A stretch of 64,000 nt of DNA from Pseudomonas profundi (GCF_008638305.1 NZ_VTPZ01000005.1:139444-203443); one strand, 5' to 3'; numbered from the stretch's first letter, positions 7,774-16,973 are shown. The notes: generated by a model not told the origin, from the letters alone. Program-made: numbers and translations.

Positions 7774-9405
7774 ATGAGCGGTACTGGCAATCCCGAAACC
7801 TGGTTCGTGGGAGAACAAGACACGGCTATCGCAGCTTTGGACCGCGCAGTTGCAAGCCATCCAGACCGAGTAATGCTCGATTTCAGTGGAGAATTATACA
7901 CTTTCCAAGAAGTTGACTTACTTTCCACCAAGCTGGCCCACTCCCTAGCTTCCCTGGGTGTAACCCGCGGCGCTACAGTCGTTACCATGTTGGACAACAA
8001 CATTGATGCCGTCGTGTGCTGGCTCGCGATCAACAAGCTCCGCGCCGTGAGCGTACCCATCAATACCGCGCTACGCGGCGAGTTCCTCCGACACCAGATT
8101 GCAGATGCCGACACCCAGTTACTCATATGTGAAGCCGGCTACATGGAGCGCGTTGCAGCCATCAGCGGCCAGCTCTCGGTATTGAAGCGCATCCTGCATC
8201 GCGGATCGCTGGAAACGCCAGTCGATTGCACTGTGCCTGTTGCGCCGCTGGATGAACATCGCGGTACGGACACCACCGCGATTGAGGACAAGCCTGCCCC
8301 TTCCGATCTCGCCTGTCTGATCTACACCTCAGGCACCACCGGCCCTTCCAAGGGCTGCATGGTCAGCTACAACTTCATGTGTAACCTGGCGCGCCTGCAA
8401 TTGCGCTCAGGACCTGCCAATGAAAATGATGTGACCATCACTCCCCTGCCCCTGTTCCATATGAATGCCCTCTGCGTGACCATTATCGCCAGCATTCTGG
8501 TGGGCGCCCGTGCGGCGATACTGCCGCGCTTCTCGGTTTCCAATTTCTGGCCTGAAGTGGAACGCAGTGGCGCAACCATCGCGTCCATCCTCGGCGGCAT
8601 GGGCGGTCTGCTCGCCCAGGCCCCCGACAACGAATCCATGAAGCGCTGCTTCGGGCAGATCCATACCGCCCGGGGCAACCCTTACACCGAGGAAACCAAG
8701 GAGATCTGGCGCACTCGGTTCGGCACGCCTCTGGTGGGCGGCAATGGTTACGGGCTAACCGAAGCCTGCGTGATCACTTCATTGGCTGCAGGCGAATACG
8801 CCAAACCTGGTTCGTCGGGAAAACGTATTCCCGATTTCGATGTGCGCATCATGGATGACAATGATCAGGAACTGCCCACCAACGTAGCCGGCGAAATCGT
8901 AGTGCGTCCTTTGCGACCCGACATCATGTTTCAGGGATACTGGCGCCGGCCGGAAGCCACCCTCAAACTGATGAACAACATGTGGTTTCACACCGGTGAT
9001 ATCGGTAAATTCGACGAGGACGGTTTCTTCTTCTTTGTGGATCGCAAGAAAGACTATCTGCGCCGTCGTGGCGAGAACATTTCAAGCTTCGAGATGGAAT
9101 CGGCCTTTGCCGTCCACCCGGCGATATCCGAAGTAGCGGTTCATGCGGTGCTCTCGGACAAGGGCGAAGATGACGTCAAAGTCACCGCTATCCTGCACGA
9201 GGGCGCGTCACTGACTGAAGAAGAACTGTTCTACTGGGCGACCGATGCCGTCCCCTACTACGCGCTGCCTCGCTATATCGAGTTCCGCGATACGCTTCCC
9301 AAAAACCCCCAGGGACGCGTGCTCAAATATGAGCTAAGGGATGAAGGCAAGACGGCCAACACCTGGGATCTGGAAGACACCGATATCAACGTCAAGAAGC
9401 GCTGA
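7774..9405 (+). CDS. AMP-forming acyl-CoA synthetase/ligase
   Basis: Activates a carboxylic acid to its CoA thioester through an acyl-adenylate. The phosphate-binding loop is LIYTSGTTGPSKGC (about residues 190-203), followed by GYGLTEA and the hinge region WFHTGDIGKFDEDG; RRRGENISSFEME carries the conserved C-terminal segment. The ATG at 7774 is chosen over 7768 because GAAGGAG ends directly against 7768 and is 6 bases from 7774; this gives 543 residues. It is divergent from the TetR gene and transcribed alone. In dit-type clusters a CoA ligase activates the diterpenoid carboxylate or an intermediate; that role is inferred here. Confidence 0.95.
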   Translation: MSGTGNPETWFVGEQDTAIAALDRAVASHPDRVMLDFSGELYTFQEVDLLSTKLAHSLASLGVTRGATVVTMLDNNIDAVVCWLAINKLRAVSVPINTALRGEFLRHQIADADTQLLICEAGYMERVAAISGQLSVLKRILHRGSLETPVDCTVPVAPLDEHRGTDTTAIEDKPAPSDLACLIYTSGTTGPSKGCMVSYNFMCNLARLQLRSGPANENDVTITPLPLFHMNALCVTIIASILVGARAAILPRFSVSNFWPEVERSGATIASILGGMGGLLAQAPDNESMKRCFGQIHTARGNPYTEETKEIWRTRFGTPLVGGNGYGLTEACVITSLAAGEYAKPGSSGKRIPDFDVRIMDDNDQELPTNVAGEIVVRPLRPDIMFQGYWRRPEATLKLMNNMWFHTGDIGKFDEDGFFFFVDRKKDYLRRRGENISSFEMESAFAVHPAISEVAVHAVLSDKGEDDVKVTAILHEGASLTEEELFYWATDAVPYYALPRYIEFRDTLPKNPQGRVLKYELRDEGKTANTWDLEDTDINVKKR

Positions 9406-9418
9406 GCAGGCCTCCGCC

Positions 9419-9450
9419 GATCAACCACCGCGTGCTTGCGTGTGTTGATC
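9419..9450 (+). terminator. Hairpin after the CoA ligase
   Basis: GATCAAC at 9419 pairs with GTTGATC at 9444, extended inward with mismatches around a GTGCTT loop. No T-run follows, so termination strength is uncertain; it starts 14 bp after the ligase stop. Confidence 0.4.
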
Positions 9451-9503
9451 GCGCCTGAGGATACGGTGTTGGCTGACAGTCAGTCCCATGCCCCAGACCC
9501 TTA

Positions 9504-9536
9504 CAGCAAAAAGCCCACCAGCAAATACTGGCGGGC
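9504..9536 (-). terminator. Rho-independent terminator of the SDR gene
   Basis: On the minus strand GCCCGCCAG, a 6-base loop and CTGGTGGGC (one G-T pair) are followed directly by TTTTTGCTGT. It lies 38 bp after the SDR stop at 9574. Confidence 0.75.
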
Positions 9537-9573
9537 CTGTCAGCCTCGGCTGATTTTCTGTGTTGGAGCGCCT

Positions 9574-10374
9574 TTAGTATTCCTTGACCGGAATATCGGC
9601 AGGCCTGGAGTTGTAGCCAGGCAAATGCAGTCCGCCGTCCACGTGGATCGTTTCGCCGGTGACAAAGCGAGACATTTCCGAGCCAAGGAAGGCTACAACC
9701 GGACCGATATCCGCTTCAGGCTCGCCGCAGCGACCCAGCGGGCGCATCGAGGCGGAGCGTTCGGCGAAACCGGGATTTTCTGCTGCAAGCTTGTGAAAGG
9801 TTGCGCCCATCGCGGTGGGGGCAATGGCATTTACCCTGATATTGAAGCGGCCCCACTCGGCCGCAGCACTGCGAGTAAGCCCAAGAATAGCGGACTTGGC
9901 GGTGTTGTAATCGGCATGCAGCCAGGCACCGATCTCGGTATCGATCGAATAGAAATTGATCACTGAGCCGCCACCGCGTTTACGCATGTGTGGCAGCGCA
10001 GCACGCATCGCCCACCAGGCTGCCCAGACAGTGGTATCGAGGGTCTGCTGCAGCATCTCATCCGTCTTGTCTTCCATCAGGACGTTAGGCGTCGGGGCGA
10101 AGGCATTGTTGACCAGAATATCGAGCCCACCGAACTCATCCACTGCGGCCTGAACAGCGGCAGCGATATTTTCCTTGCTCGACACATCCGTCTTGAAGAA
10201 GATGGCCTGACCGCCCTGCGCACGTATGTCGGCAGCAACGGCTTCGCCCATTGTTTCATTCAGCTCCGCTACCACCACAGCAGCGGCCTGTTTGGCAAAA
10301 TAACGGGCCACGCCTTCACCAATACCGCCACCGGCGCCCGTTATCAGCGCGACCTTATTTTCAAGTAGCCTCAT
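9574..10374 (-). CDS. Short-chain dehydrogenase/reductase
   Basis: NAD(P)-dependent oxidoreductase of 266 residues. Shows the cofactor motif TGAGGGIGEGVA, the NNAF segment (LDILVNNAFAP), catalytic Tyr-Lys in YNTAKSAILG, and the C-terminal VTGETIHVDGG. A GTG at 10398 would add eight residues, but the ATG at 10374 follows AAGAAGG by 8 bases and starts with the usual MRLLENKVALITG. It is divergent from the DUF2889 gene. It probably interconverts an alcohol and ketone on the substrate skeleton or side chain. Confidence 0.93.
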   Translation of the reverse strand: MRLLENKVALITGAGGGIGEGVARYFAKQAAAVVVAELNETMGEAVAADIRAQGGQAIFFKTDVSSKENIAAAVQAAVDEFGGLDILVNNAFAPTPNVLMEDKTDEMLQQTLDTTVWAAWWAMRAALPHMRKRGGGSVINFYSIDTEIGAWLHADYNTAKSAILGLTRSAAAEWGRFNIRVNAIAPTAMGATFHKLAAENPGFAERSASMRPLGRCGEPEADIGPVVAFLGSEMSRFVTGETIHVDGGLHLPGYNSRPADIPVKEY

Positions 10375-10470
10375 ATCCGCAGCCTTCTTAATAGACACTT
10401 TTTTTGTTAATGTTCATATTGTAGGCGCTTTTCCGGCTTAAATCCATCCTGCTTGCTTAAGGCTATCCAT

Positions 10471-11223
10471 ATGCTTTTCCGACGACGAGTAGAGATTCAT
10501 ACTCAGAAAGACGGTGAAATTCGCGCAGCGCTGGAGGATGACTTTCATCATTTCAGGGTCAGCATCCGCCATCAGCAAGGAGTCGTTACGGCTATTCACG
10601 GCTACGCCGTGCGATTTCCCTATACGGCCTGCCCCGGCGCAGCCAAGCCCCTGGAAGACCTGATCGGCATGCAGTTGTCAGAGATTGCCCACAGTGTAAC
10701 CAGAGCCACGGATGGCAGGCATCAATGCACGCACATGCTTGACCTTGCAGGCCTGGCCATTGCCGCCGCGGCCAGGCAGGATGAACACCGTGTCTACGAT
10801 GTAGAAATACCGACACGAGTTGACGGACGCACATCCCCAGTTCTTTTCCGCGATGGACAGCCGTGTCTGCGATGGCAGATCAAGGGCACCCTCATAGAAC
10901 AGCCGGCACTCTATAGCGGGGTTGATTTGAACCAGGGCATGGCGGGCTGGGCAATCAAGACTCTGGATCCAGAGGAAGCGGAGGCCGCCCTGCTGTTACG
11001 GCGGTGCGCGACGATTTCCCGTGGACGCGAATATGACCTGGACGTGATGGAACATGCGAGGGAAACCAGCCTGTGCTATGCCCAGCAGCCGGTTCGAGCC
11101 GCGCAAGCGCTGCGCATGAAGGGCTCGACGCTGGATTTTACTGGTCGTCCCGGGGCGCTGTGCGCTAGCGATCAGGACTGGTTTGCAGGCAAGGAGCCGA
11201 ATCTTTCAGTTCAGCAGCTTTAA
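10471..11223 (+). CDS. DUF2889 family protein
   Basis: 250 residues. Recognised from the conserved HGYAVRFPYTACPGA block, the HMLDLAGLAIAAA helix and the general layout of DUF2889, a family of unknown function often found in terpenoid and steroid degradation clusters. No signal peptide or membrane segment, so probably cytoplasmic. The ATG at 10471 follows TAAGG; an in-frame TTG 18 bases earlier is less likely. It stands alone, divergent from an SDR and convergent with the Rieske dioxygenase operon, from which a strong bidirectional terminator separates it. Confidence 0.8.
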   Translation: MLFRRRVEIHTQKDGEIRAALEDDFHHFRVSIRHQQGVVTAIHGYAVRFPYTACPGAAKPLEDLIGMQLSEIAHSVTRATDGRHQCTHMLDLAGLAIAAAARQDEHRVYDVEIPTRVDGRTSPVLFRDGQPCLRWQIKGTLIEQPALYSGVDLNQGMAGWAIKTLDPEEAEAALLLRRCATISRGREYDLDVMEHARETSLCYAQQPVRAAQALRMKGSTLDFTGRPGALCASDQDWFAGKEPNLSVQQL

Positions 11224-11273
11224 GCCGGGCAATCAGAAACATTAGCGTCCAGACTCAACCGCCAGACAGAACA

Positions 11274-11299
11274 AAGCCCGCCTCTTTCAAGGCGGGCTT
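11274..11299. terminator. Bidirectional terminator
   Basis: Perfect 10-pair stem AAGCCCGCCT/AGGCGGGCTT with a 6-base loop, between the convergent DUF2889 and dioxygenase beta genes. Confidence 0.85.
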
Positions 11300-11341
11300 C
11301 ATCCTCCGCATGGCTGGGTGTGACCGCACCCAACCAAACTC

Positions 11342-11902
11342 TTACAGGAACACGGCCAGGTTGGCGGTTCCCAAAACGGACTGATCCAGCAGGGCTTCCC
11401 GCTTGGCCAGTTTGAAGGTGCCATCCGCCTCCCGGCGAATCACGTCCCTGCGCTCACAACTGATCACATCGACATGCGACTCGCTGAAGCGGCTGCGAGT
11501 CATCAGCAGATAGCTGACCACCTCGAACTCATCGCTCTTGGCCGCTTCCCGAACCAATACGTTGGTTATCAGCCGACGAGTACGCGACGGCGGATCTTCG
11601 GCCCAGGCGCTCTTGCCCGACAGGCGCAGAATCCGACCCATTACCGAGCGGTAATCGTCATGGAAATGCATGACGCTACGCACGAAGCTTTTCGCGTGGT
11701 CAACGCCCAGCCGGGTGTGGCGCAACGGTGCGGTGTAGACCAGATCCGTCGCCAGCAGCTCGCCCCACTCGCTCAGGCGAAGCTGATCGAGCAGCGCCGC
11801 TTCTTCATATAGAAAGGTGAGGATGGCGTTGTACTCAGCCGATCCGACCGGGACAGCCTGACCCTGCGGGGCTTCGGCGCTTTTTTCTTGAACCTGCTGC
11901 AT
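11342..11902 (-). CDS. ditA2: Ring-hydroxylating dioxygenase, beta (small) subunit
   Basis: 186 residues of the NTF2-like fold used by Rieske dioxygenase small subunits; it stabilises the alpha3-beta3 hexamer and has no redox centre. Typical stretches are FLYEEAALLDQLRLSEWGEL near the start and RTRRLITNVLVRE in the sheet. AGGAG lies 6 bases before the ATG and the gene follows the alpha subunit by 34 bp. The symbol is assigned by analogy to diterpenoid dioxygenase DitA, from gene content rather than alignment. Confidence 0.85.
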   Translation of the reverse strand: MQQVQEKSAEAPQGQAVPVGSAEYNAILTFLYEEAALLDQLRLSEWGELLATDLVYTAPLRHTRLGVDHAKSFVRSVMHFHDDYRSVMGRILRLSGKSAWAEDPPSRTRRLITNVLVREAAKSDEFEVVSYLLMTRSRFSESHVDVISCERRDVIRREADGTFKLAKREALLDQSVLGTANLAVFL

Positions 11903-11936
11903 GAGAAACTCCTGTTCTTATAATCTGGAGAATGGT

Positions 11937-13343
11937 TTATTCAGCGCTCATCAGCTCGTTCCAGTAGAGCCACCAGTGCCACTGAGTATCGTCCTTGGTG
12001 AACCCTTCATTGACGATGCCAGGTCCGGGCCAGCCTGCAGGCTTGCCAGTTTCATACATAGCTTGATACTTCAGGGTCATGTGCTTGCCCATGGCGCCCT
12101 TGGCTGACAGCGTCATGTGCGGCCAGGTATCCGAATCGTCCTGCTCGACCATGCCTGAGGTACCGAACAGCTGAATGGTCTGCTTGAGCATCTTCTCGCG
12201 CAGCTCTTCCGGAGCGTCCTTTTCGGCGAAGATCCAGTTGCAGAATTCAAGTTTGTTTGGTCCGCGCGGAATGTAGGTGTGCAACGTCATCGAGCCGACA
12301 ACCGAACCATCCGGCTGCGGGATATAGACGAAACCAAACAGAATGTTGGGGAACATGCCGCCCACTTGCGGAGGCATAGTAGTAAGAACCTTGAGCTGAT
12401 CCTCTGACAGGTTGCGTGCCAACTGCTCGACCATGTCCTTGGTCATGCCGGCTGGCGGCAGCGCATTGAGCTTTTCCTGAACGCTCAGGTCGTCAGGCTC
12501 CAGACCGGTCAGGCGGCGGATCTTGCGCGCTAGGTCAATACAGCGCAACGCGTGGCCGTGGGGAGAACTCACCTCGACGCCGTACATCTCGGGGGTCAGA
12601 TCCGGCTCATCGCTCTCCTCCGCAGCGGCGTCGCCCTTCTTGGCGTAGTTACCTACCTCACCAAGCCAGCGGTGCAATGTAAGCGTATGGAAACCGTCGG
12701 CAGCTGACTGCTCACCGGCAGTCTTCCAGTTGGCGTTGACCATGAAACGCTGCGGTGGCCCAAGCACTTCCATGCCCTTGTCGCTGCGCAGGAAGAGAAT
12801 ATCGTAGTACCACTTGGCATCGCCGAGAAACTCGTCGAACGAAGGACCGTCGATATTCCAGGTCGCGAAGATCAACCCGCCATAGAGGACCGAGCGGGCT
12901 TTTTTCAGGCCAAGCTCGGATTCTGGAAGAATGTTGCCATGCATGCACTCGCGCTTCACCGGGGAGCCGATGAAGTCGCCGTTCGGACGGAAAGCCCAGC
13001 CGTGGTAGATGCATTTGTGGATCTGGGCATTACCACAGTCGGTCAGCGCCACGCGCATGCCGCGGTGGGGGCAGACGTTCAGCGTGACATGAATTTCATT
13101 CTGCTTGTCGCGCGCGACGATGACGGAGTCGCCGCCTATATCACGAACCATGAAATCGTTCGCATTGGGAATTTCTGACTCGTGACCCAGCAACACCCAG
13201 GTCTTGCCAAAAATCTTTTCCATTTCCATCTGATAGATTTCCGGGTCCGACAGCACGCGCATCTGCACTTCACGGGTCTCAGGGTAAATCAGGTCGGAAA
13301 TCTTGGTGCCATCAGAAAGCACCTGGCTGGTTTTAGTAAGCAT
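11937..13343 (-). CDS. ditA1: Rieske ring-hydroxylating dioxygenase, alpha subunit
   Basis: Catalytic subunit that adds both atoms of O2 to an aromatic ring to give a cis-diol. In 468 residues the Rieske 2Fe-2S ligands are Cys91, His93, Cys111 and His114 (CPHRG and CIYHGW), and the mononuclear iron site is His219 and His224 with bridging Asp216 in AADGFHTLTLH; the third ligand is an Asp in the VEQDDSDTW region. GGAGG stands 6 bases before the ATG. The beta subunit follows. The matching ferredoxin and extradiol dioxygenase are encoded 8-10 kb away. In dit systems this enzyme attacks the aromatic C ring of 7-oxo-dehydroabietate; that substrate is inferred. Confidence 0.9.
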   Translation of the reverse strand: MLTKTSQVLSDGTKISDLIYPETREVQMRVLSDPEIYQMEMEKIFGKTWVLLGHESEIPNANDFMVRDIGGDSVIVARDKQNEIHVTLNVCPHRGMRVALTDCGNAQIHKCIYHGWAFRPNGDFIGSPVKRECMHGNILPESELGLKKARSVLYGGLIFATWNIDGPSFDEFLGDAKWYYDILFLRSDKGMEVLGPPQRFMVNANWKTAGEQSAADGFHTLTLHRWLGEVGNYAKKGDAAAEESDEPDLTPEMYGVEVSSPHGHALRCIDLARKIRRLTGLEPDDLSVQEKLNALPPAGMTKDMVEQLARNLSEDQLKVLTTMPPQVGGMFPNILFGFVYIPQPDGSVVGSMTLHTYIPRGPNKLEFCNWIFAEKDAPEELREKMLKQTIQLFGTSGMVEQDDSDTWPHMTLSAKGAMGKHMTLKYQAMYETGKPAGWPGPGIVNEGFTKDDTQWHWWLYWNELMSAE

Positions 13344-13389
13344 GTTCGCCTCCAGTTTATTAGGGGTCTTATCAGGCCGCGCTAAACAT

Positions 13390-13475
13390 CAATTTATTGA
13401 ATCCTTGGTAAGTTCCGGCTCATTGGCAAGCAAATCACATTACAATAAATTTGTGAACAGATTTTATTGATCTGT
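13390..13475. promoter_or_regulatory. Dyad-rich region upstream of the dioxygenase operon
   Basis: ACAGAT at 13457 pairs with ATCTGT at 13470 across a 7-base centre, and AATTTATTG (13391) is inverted as CAATAAATT (13443). TCACA (13435) and TGTGA (13452) also face each other. The region is AT-rich and lies 45-130 bp before the alpha-subunit start, the right place for promoter and activator sites, for example for the IclR protein encoded at 16974. Confidence 0.4.
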
Positions 13476-13515
13476 ATCAATTTGATCTTGATCCTGGCCA
13501 GAGCACTGCTGTTCT

Positions 13516-14514
13516 TTAGAACGGATTACCCTTCTCACCTACCTGAGTCCGCAACAGGCCGATTCCGTCTATTTCGAGCTCAACCACATCACCAGGCTTC
13601 AAATAACGCAACTGCTCCAGACCGCAGCCGTTCCCCACTGTGCCTGATCCCAGAAACTCCCCGCTGTGCAGCGTCTCGGACTGGGAAACATGCGCTATCA
13701 CATCTTCGAACTGCCAGCGCATGTCGCGGGTGTTGCCGCGACCCCACTCCTCCCCGTTTACCCGGGCGACCATATTCAGATCATAGGGATCTTCGAGCTC
13801 ATCAGCAGTGACCAGACAGGGACCCATGATGTTAGCGGTATCGAAATCCTTGCCCTTGGCCGGGCCGAGCATGCCGCTCATCTCTTTGGCCTGGGCATCA
13901 CGCGCGCTGATGTCGTTGAAAATCGTGTAGCCGAAGATATGTTGTCTGGCGTTCTCACGCGTGATGTCTTTGCCGCGCTTGCCGATATAGCAGCCAAATT
14001 CAAGCTCGAAATCCAGCGCCTTGCTATAGGCAGGCCACTCGAACTGATCGTCCACACCTACCACCGCAAAGCGGTTGCACTTGTAGTAGATCGGCTGGCG
14101 GTTGAACGTGTCGATGACACGGTCATCGGCGCTGGTGTTCATGGCCTTGAGGGTTGCCTCGGGATCTGGCGTGCGCATGGCACGAAGGCGACGAGCAGCG
14201 GCAAAACTCTGGCGCAGATGCAGCTCAAAACAGGAAAAATCGCGCATCTGCGGCGGCGGCTGGATAGGCGCCCGAAGTCGCACTGAAGCCCGCGCCTGCA
14301 CGGCGGCAGAAGGCGCCTTGGCAACCAGGTTCCGGGCGAGCTGCATACCGTCTTCACCAGCCTCGGCAAGCGCCAGAACGCTGGCCAGCGGGGCGGCTCG
14401 TCCACCGTTAAGTTCGGTGTAAGCCTGTTGCAAGTCGAGCACGGACTGATCCTGTTCGATCAACGCACCGGCCAGCTCCAAACCTTCGCTATTTACAAAA
14501 GTGACCAACCTCAT
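13516..14514 (-). CDS. Fumarylacetoacetate hydrolase family protein (long form)
   Basis: 332 residues from the ATG at 14514 (MRLVTFVNSEGLEL, the usual FAA N-terminus); a start at 14556 would overlap the preceding SDR. An N-terminal region of about 100 residues precedes the catalytic domain. The catalytic part has LDFELEFGCYIGKRG with the metal-binding Glu residues, GYTIFNDISARDAQ, and HSGEFLGSGTVGNGCG. This longer form resembles FAA enzymes that hydrolyse or isomerise ring-cleavage products. It lies downstream of an SDR and upstream of the Rieske genes, although 170 bp of dyad-rich DNA before the alpha subunit implies a separate promoter there. Confidence 0.9.
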   Translation of the reverse strand: MRLVTFVNSEGLELAGALIEQDQSVLDLQQAYTELNGGRAAPLASVLALAEAGEDGMQLARNLVAKAPSAAVQARASVRLRAPIQPPPQMRDFSCFELHLRQSFAAARRLRAMRTPDPEATLKAMNTSADDRVIDTFNRQPIYYKCNRFAVVGVDDQFEWPAYSKALDFELEFGCYIGKRGKDITRENARQHIFGYTIFNDISARDAQAKEMSGMLGPAKGKDFDTANIMGPCLVTADELEDPYDLNMVARVNGEEWGRGNTRDMRWQFEDVIAHVSQSETLHSGEFLGSGTVGNGCGLEQLRYLKPGDVVELEIDGIGLLRTQVGEKGNPF

Positions 14515-14542
14515 GGCAGCAATCTCCAGCTCATTAAGCCTT

Positions 14543-15244
14543 TCATACTCGCCCACTCACCGGCAGGCAGGCACCAGTAATGACCTGCCCTTCAGCCGAC
14601 AGTAAAAAGGCGATAACAGCAGATAGCGCTTCAGGTGTCACCCAGGCAGCAAAATCCTGATCAGGCATGTCAGCCCGATTAGTCGGGGTATCGATGATGC
14701 TTGGCATCACCGCGTTGACCGTTACATCGCGCTGTTTCAGTTCTTCGGCGAGCGACTCGGTAAAGCGCGCTACACCCGCCTTGGAGGCAGCATAGGCAGA
14801 CACACCCAGCCCGGCTTTGTTGGCAGCCAACGCGCTGACATTGACCACTCGACCATTGCCCGCGCTCAGGATATGCGGCAGCGCTGCCTTGGTACTGACG
14901 ATGGCGGTACGCACGTTCATCTGATACAGGCGGTCCCAGGTGTCCAGGGAGCCTGATTCAAAGGTTTCCCAGGCGAAGCCGCCGGCGACATTGACGACCG
15001 CATCTATATGGCCAAAGGTATCGACCACCCGGCTCATCGCTTGTTCTGCAGAGGCCGTTTCGGTCAGATTGACCTTGCCCAAGGGAAGAAAATCGGCGGT
15101 AGCAGCCAGCGAGGCAGGCACCTCGTTCAGATCCAGGGCCGCTACTCGGGCGCCCCGCTCAAGCAATAATCTGGTCAGCGCGCTACCGAGCACACCAAAG
15201 CCGCCTGTCACGATCACAGTGCGGCCTTGCAGGGAAAGAGTCAT
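14543..15244 (-). CDS. Short-chain dehydrogenase/reductase
   Basis: 233 residues. Cofactor motif TGGFGVLGSAL (slightly variant TGxxxGxG), the NVAGG segment, catalytic Tyr-Lys in YAASKAGVARF and the C-terminal VITGACLPVSGRV. GGAGG precedes the ATG within a small palindrome (GGAGGACCTCC). Short for the family but complete. First gene of a minus-strand unit with the FAA hydrolase, divergent from the DUF35/thiolase-like pair. A cis-diol dehydrogenase or side-chain alcohol dehydrogenase role would fit the surroundings. Confidence 0.9.
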   Translation of the reverse strand: MTLSLQGRTVIVTGGFGVLGSALTRLLLERGARVAALDLNEVPASLAATADFLPLGKVNLTETASAEQAMSRVVDTFGHIDAVVNVAGGFAWETFESGSLDTWDRLYQMNVRTAIVSTKAALPHILSAGNGRVVNVSALAANKAGLGVSAYAASKAGVARFTESLAEELKQRDVTVNAVMPSIIDTPTNRADMPDQDFAAWVTPEALSAVIAFLLSAEGQVITGACLPVSGRV

Positions 15245-15381
15245 CGGAGGTCCTCCGCAAGTTAGTCTTATTAGAATGAGCCTAGTGGGAGGCCCAGCAG
15301 AACTAAATTAGAACACTTTTTTAATATATGTACAAATGCTAACCTTGGGGCTACCCAGGTTGTTGAGACAGGATTTATCCG

Positions 15382-15777
15382 ATGCCGAGAAAGCTGCCAG
15401 CCCTCACCGGTGACAATAGCGCCTTTTGGCAAGGCGGTGAAAACAACGAACTGCTGATCCACCGCTGTAGCGCCTGCACTCGTTACTTTCACCCACCCAG
15501 TCCCGTTTGCCCCGCCTGCAACAGCTTTGAAGTGGGCCCGCAGGCGGTATCAGGCAAGGGCCAGGTGGCCAGCTTCACGATCAACCACCAGCCCTGGACA
15601 CCCGAACTGCAGGAACCCTTCGTCATTGCCATTGTGGAGCTGGCGGAGCAGACCGATCTTCGCTTTGTCAGCAATATCGAAGGCATTCCGGTGACAGACG
15701 TCCATATAGGGATGCCCGTCAGAGTGCACTTTCAGCAGGAAGACGATGTGTGGCTTCCACTATTTGTTAAGGATTGA
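15382..15777 (+). CDS. DUF35 Zn-ribbon/OB-fold protein, partner of a thiolase-like enzyme
   Basis: 131 residues. A rubredoxin-like zinc ribbon (Cys29, Cys32, Cys43, Cys46 in CSAC and CPAC) is followed by an OB-fold. Such proteins bind acyl-CoA and form complexes with thiolase-like proteins; in steroid side-chain degradation the DUF35 part of ChsH2 pairs with the aldolase Ltp2. The gene starts with AGGA 9 bases upstream and ends 2 bp before the thiolase-like start, so the two are almost certainly co-produced. It probably channels CoA-bound intermediates to its partner. Confidence 0.9.
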   Translation: MPRKLPALTGDNSAFWQGGENNELLIHRCSACTRYFHPPSPVCPACNSFEVGPQAVSGKGQVASFTINHQPWTPELQEPFVIAIVELAEQTDLRFVSNIEGIPVTDVHIGMPVRVHFQQEDDVWLPLFVKD

Positions 15778-15779
15778 GC

Positions 15780-16970
15780 ATGTTTGACCGTCTGTATGAA
15801 AAAGATGTCGCCATCACCGGTATTGGCCAATCCGAGGTTGGCCGCCCTTCGCAGCTGTCAGCCATGCGCCTGACCGCTGATGCCTGCCTTGAAGCCATTG
15901 CGGATGCGGGGCTGACCCGGGACGACATCGATGGCGTAGCCTGCTGGCCAGGCGATAACAACAACGGGGACAGTTTTTCCCCCGTCGGGCCCAATGCGCT
16001 AAAGAACGCGCTTGGCTTGAACGTGAACTGGTTTGGCGGGGGCTATGAGGGTCCCGGTCCCCTGGCCGGAATCATCAACGGCGTAATGGCCATAGCCAGC
16101 GGCATGTGCCGCAATGTGCTGGTGTTTCGTACCATCACCGAATCCTCCACCCGGCAGCACAACAAGCAAGCCTCAGCTCTGACCAACAAAACCCAGGGAC
16201 GCGACAGCAGCTTTGCCTGGCAATGGTATACCCCCTTCAATGTGCTCTCGGCCGTAAACCTGATGGCCATGTATGCTCAGCGGCATTTCCATGACTATGG
16301 CACGACCTCGGAACAGCTGGCGCAAATCGCACTCACCTGCCGGCGCAATGCCCAGCTTAACCCCAAGGCTGTTTATCGAACGCCGATGAGCATGGACGAC
16401 TATATGCAGTCGCGAATGATTTCTACGCCGCTACGCATGTTCGACTGCGATGTGCATTGTGACGCGTCCACAGCGATCGTCCTGTCGCGGCGTGATGTCG
16501 CCAAGGACGGACGCAACCCCCCCATCCGGATCGAAGCCATGGGTGCAGCGCTAAACCAACCCTGGTCATGGGATCAGATTTCGCTTACTCAGGGCGCAGC
16601 GTTCGATGTCGGCCGCATGATGTGGGCGCGCACCGATCTGAAGCCCAAGGACGTGGGTTCCGCCCAGCTCTACGACGGCTTTTCCATACTGACCATGATC
16701 TGGCTGGAAGCTCTTGGCCTCTGCCCGACAGGGGAAAGCGGGCGTTTTGTCGAAGGTGGGCAGCGTATCGCGCTGGATGGCGAACTGCCTCTGAATACCA
16801 ATGGCGGTCAACTGTCGGGCGGGCGAACCCACGGTCTGGGCTACGTGCATGAGGCCTGTTTGCAGCTGTGGGGGCGCGCCGACAAACGTCAGGTTGCCGA
16901 CCACAACGTAGCGGTTACCGCCGCCGGGGGCGGCCCACTTGGCGGCAGTCTGTTGCTGGTGCGCGACTGA
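15780..16970 (+). CDS. Thiolase-like protein of the SCP2/Ltp2 type, probable side-chain aldolase
   Basis: 396 residues with thiolase fold. The nucleophilic Cys expected in the N-terminal half is missing: the corresponding region reads GGYEGPGPLAGIINGVM. The C-terminal glycine-rich segment AGGGPLGGSLLL and GRTHGLGYVHEAC remain. Loss of the Cys is the hallmark of the Ltp2 group, which performs retro-aldol cleavage of a beta-hydroxyacyl-CoA instead of thiolysis. The ATG at 15780 (after AAGGA) is preferred to a TTG at 15774. It forms a two-gene unit with the DUF35 protein. DitF of dit clusters is a thiolase-like protein and may be the equivalent. Confidence 0.88.
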   Translation: MFDRLYEKDVAITGIGQSEVGRPSQLSAMRLTADACLEAIADAGLTRDDIDGVACWPGDNNNGDSFSPVGPNALKNALGLNVNWFGGGYEGPGPLAGIINGVMAIASGMCRNVLVFRTITESSTRQHNKQASALTNKTQGRDSSFAWQWYTPFNVLSAVNLMAMYAQRHFHDYGTTSEQLAQIALTCRRNAQLNPKAVYRTPMSMDDYMQSRMISTPLRMFDCDVHCDASTAIVLSRRDVAKDGRNPPIRIEAMGAALNQPWSWDQISLTQGAAFDVGRMMWARTDLKPKDVGSAQLYDGFSILTMIWLEALGLCPTGESGRFVEGGQRIALDGELPLNTNGGQLSGGRTHGLGYVHEACLQLWGRADKRQVADHNVAVTAAGGGPLGGSLLLVRD

Positions 16971-16973
16971 CAG

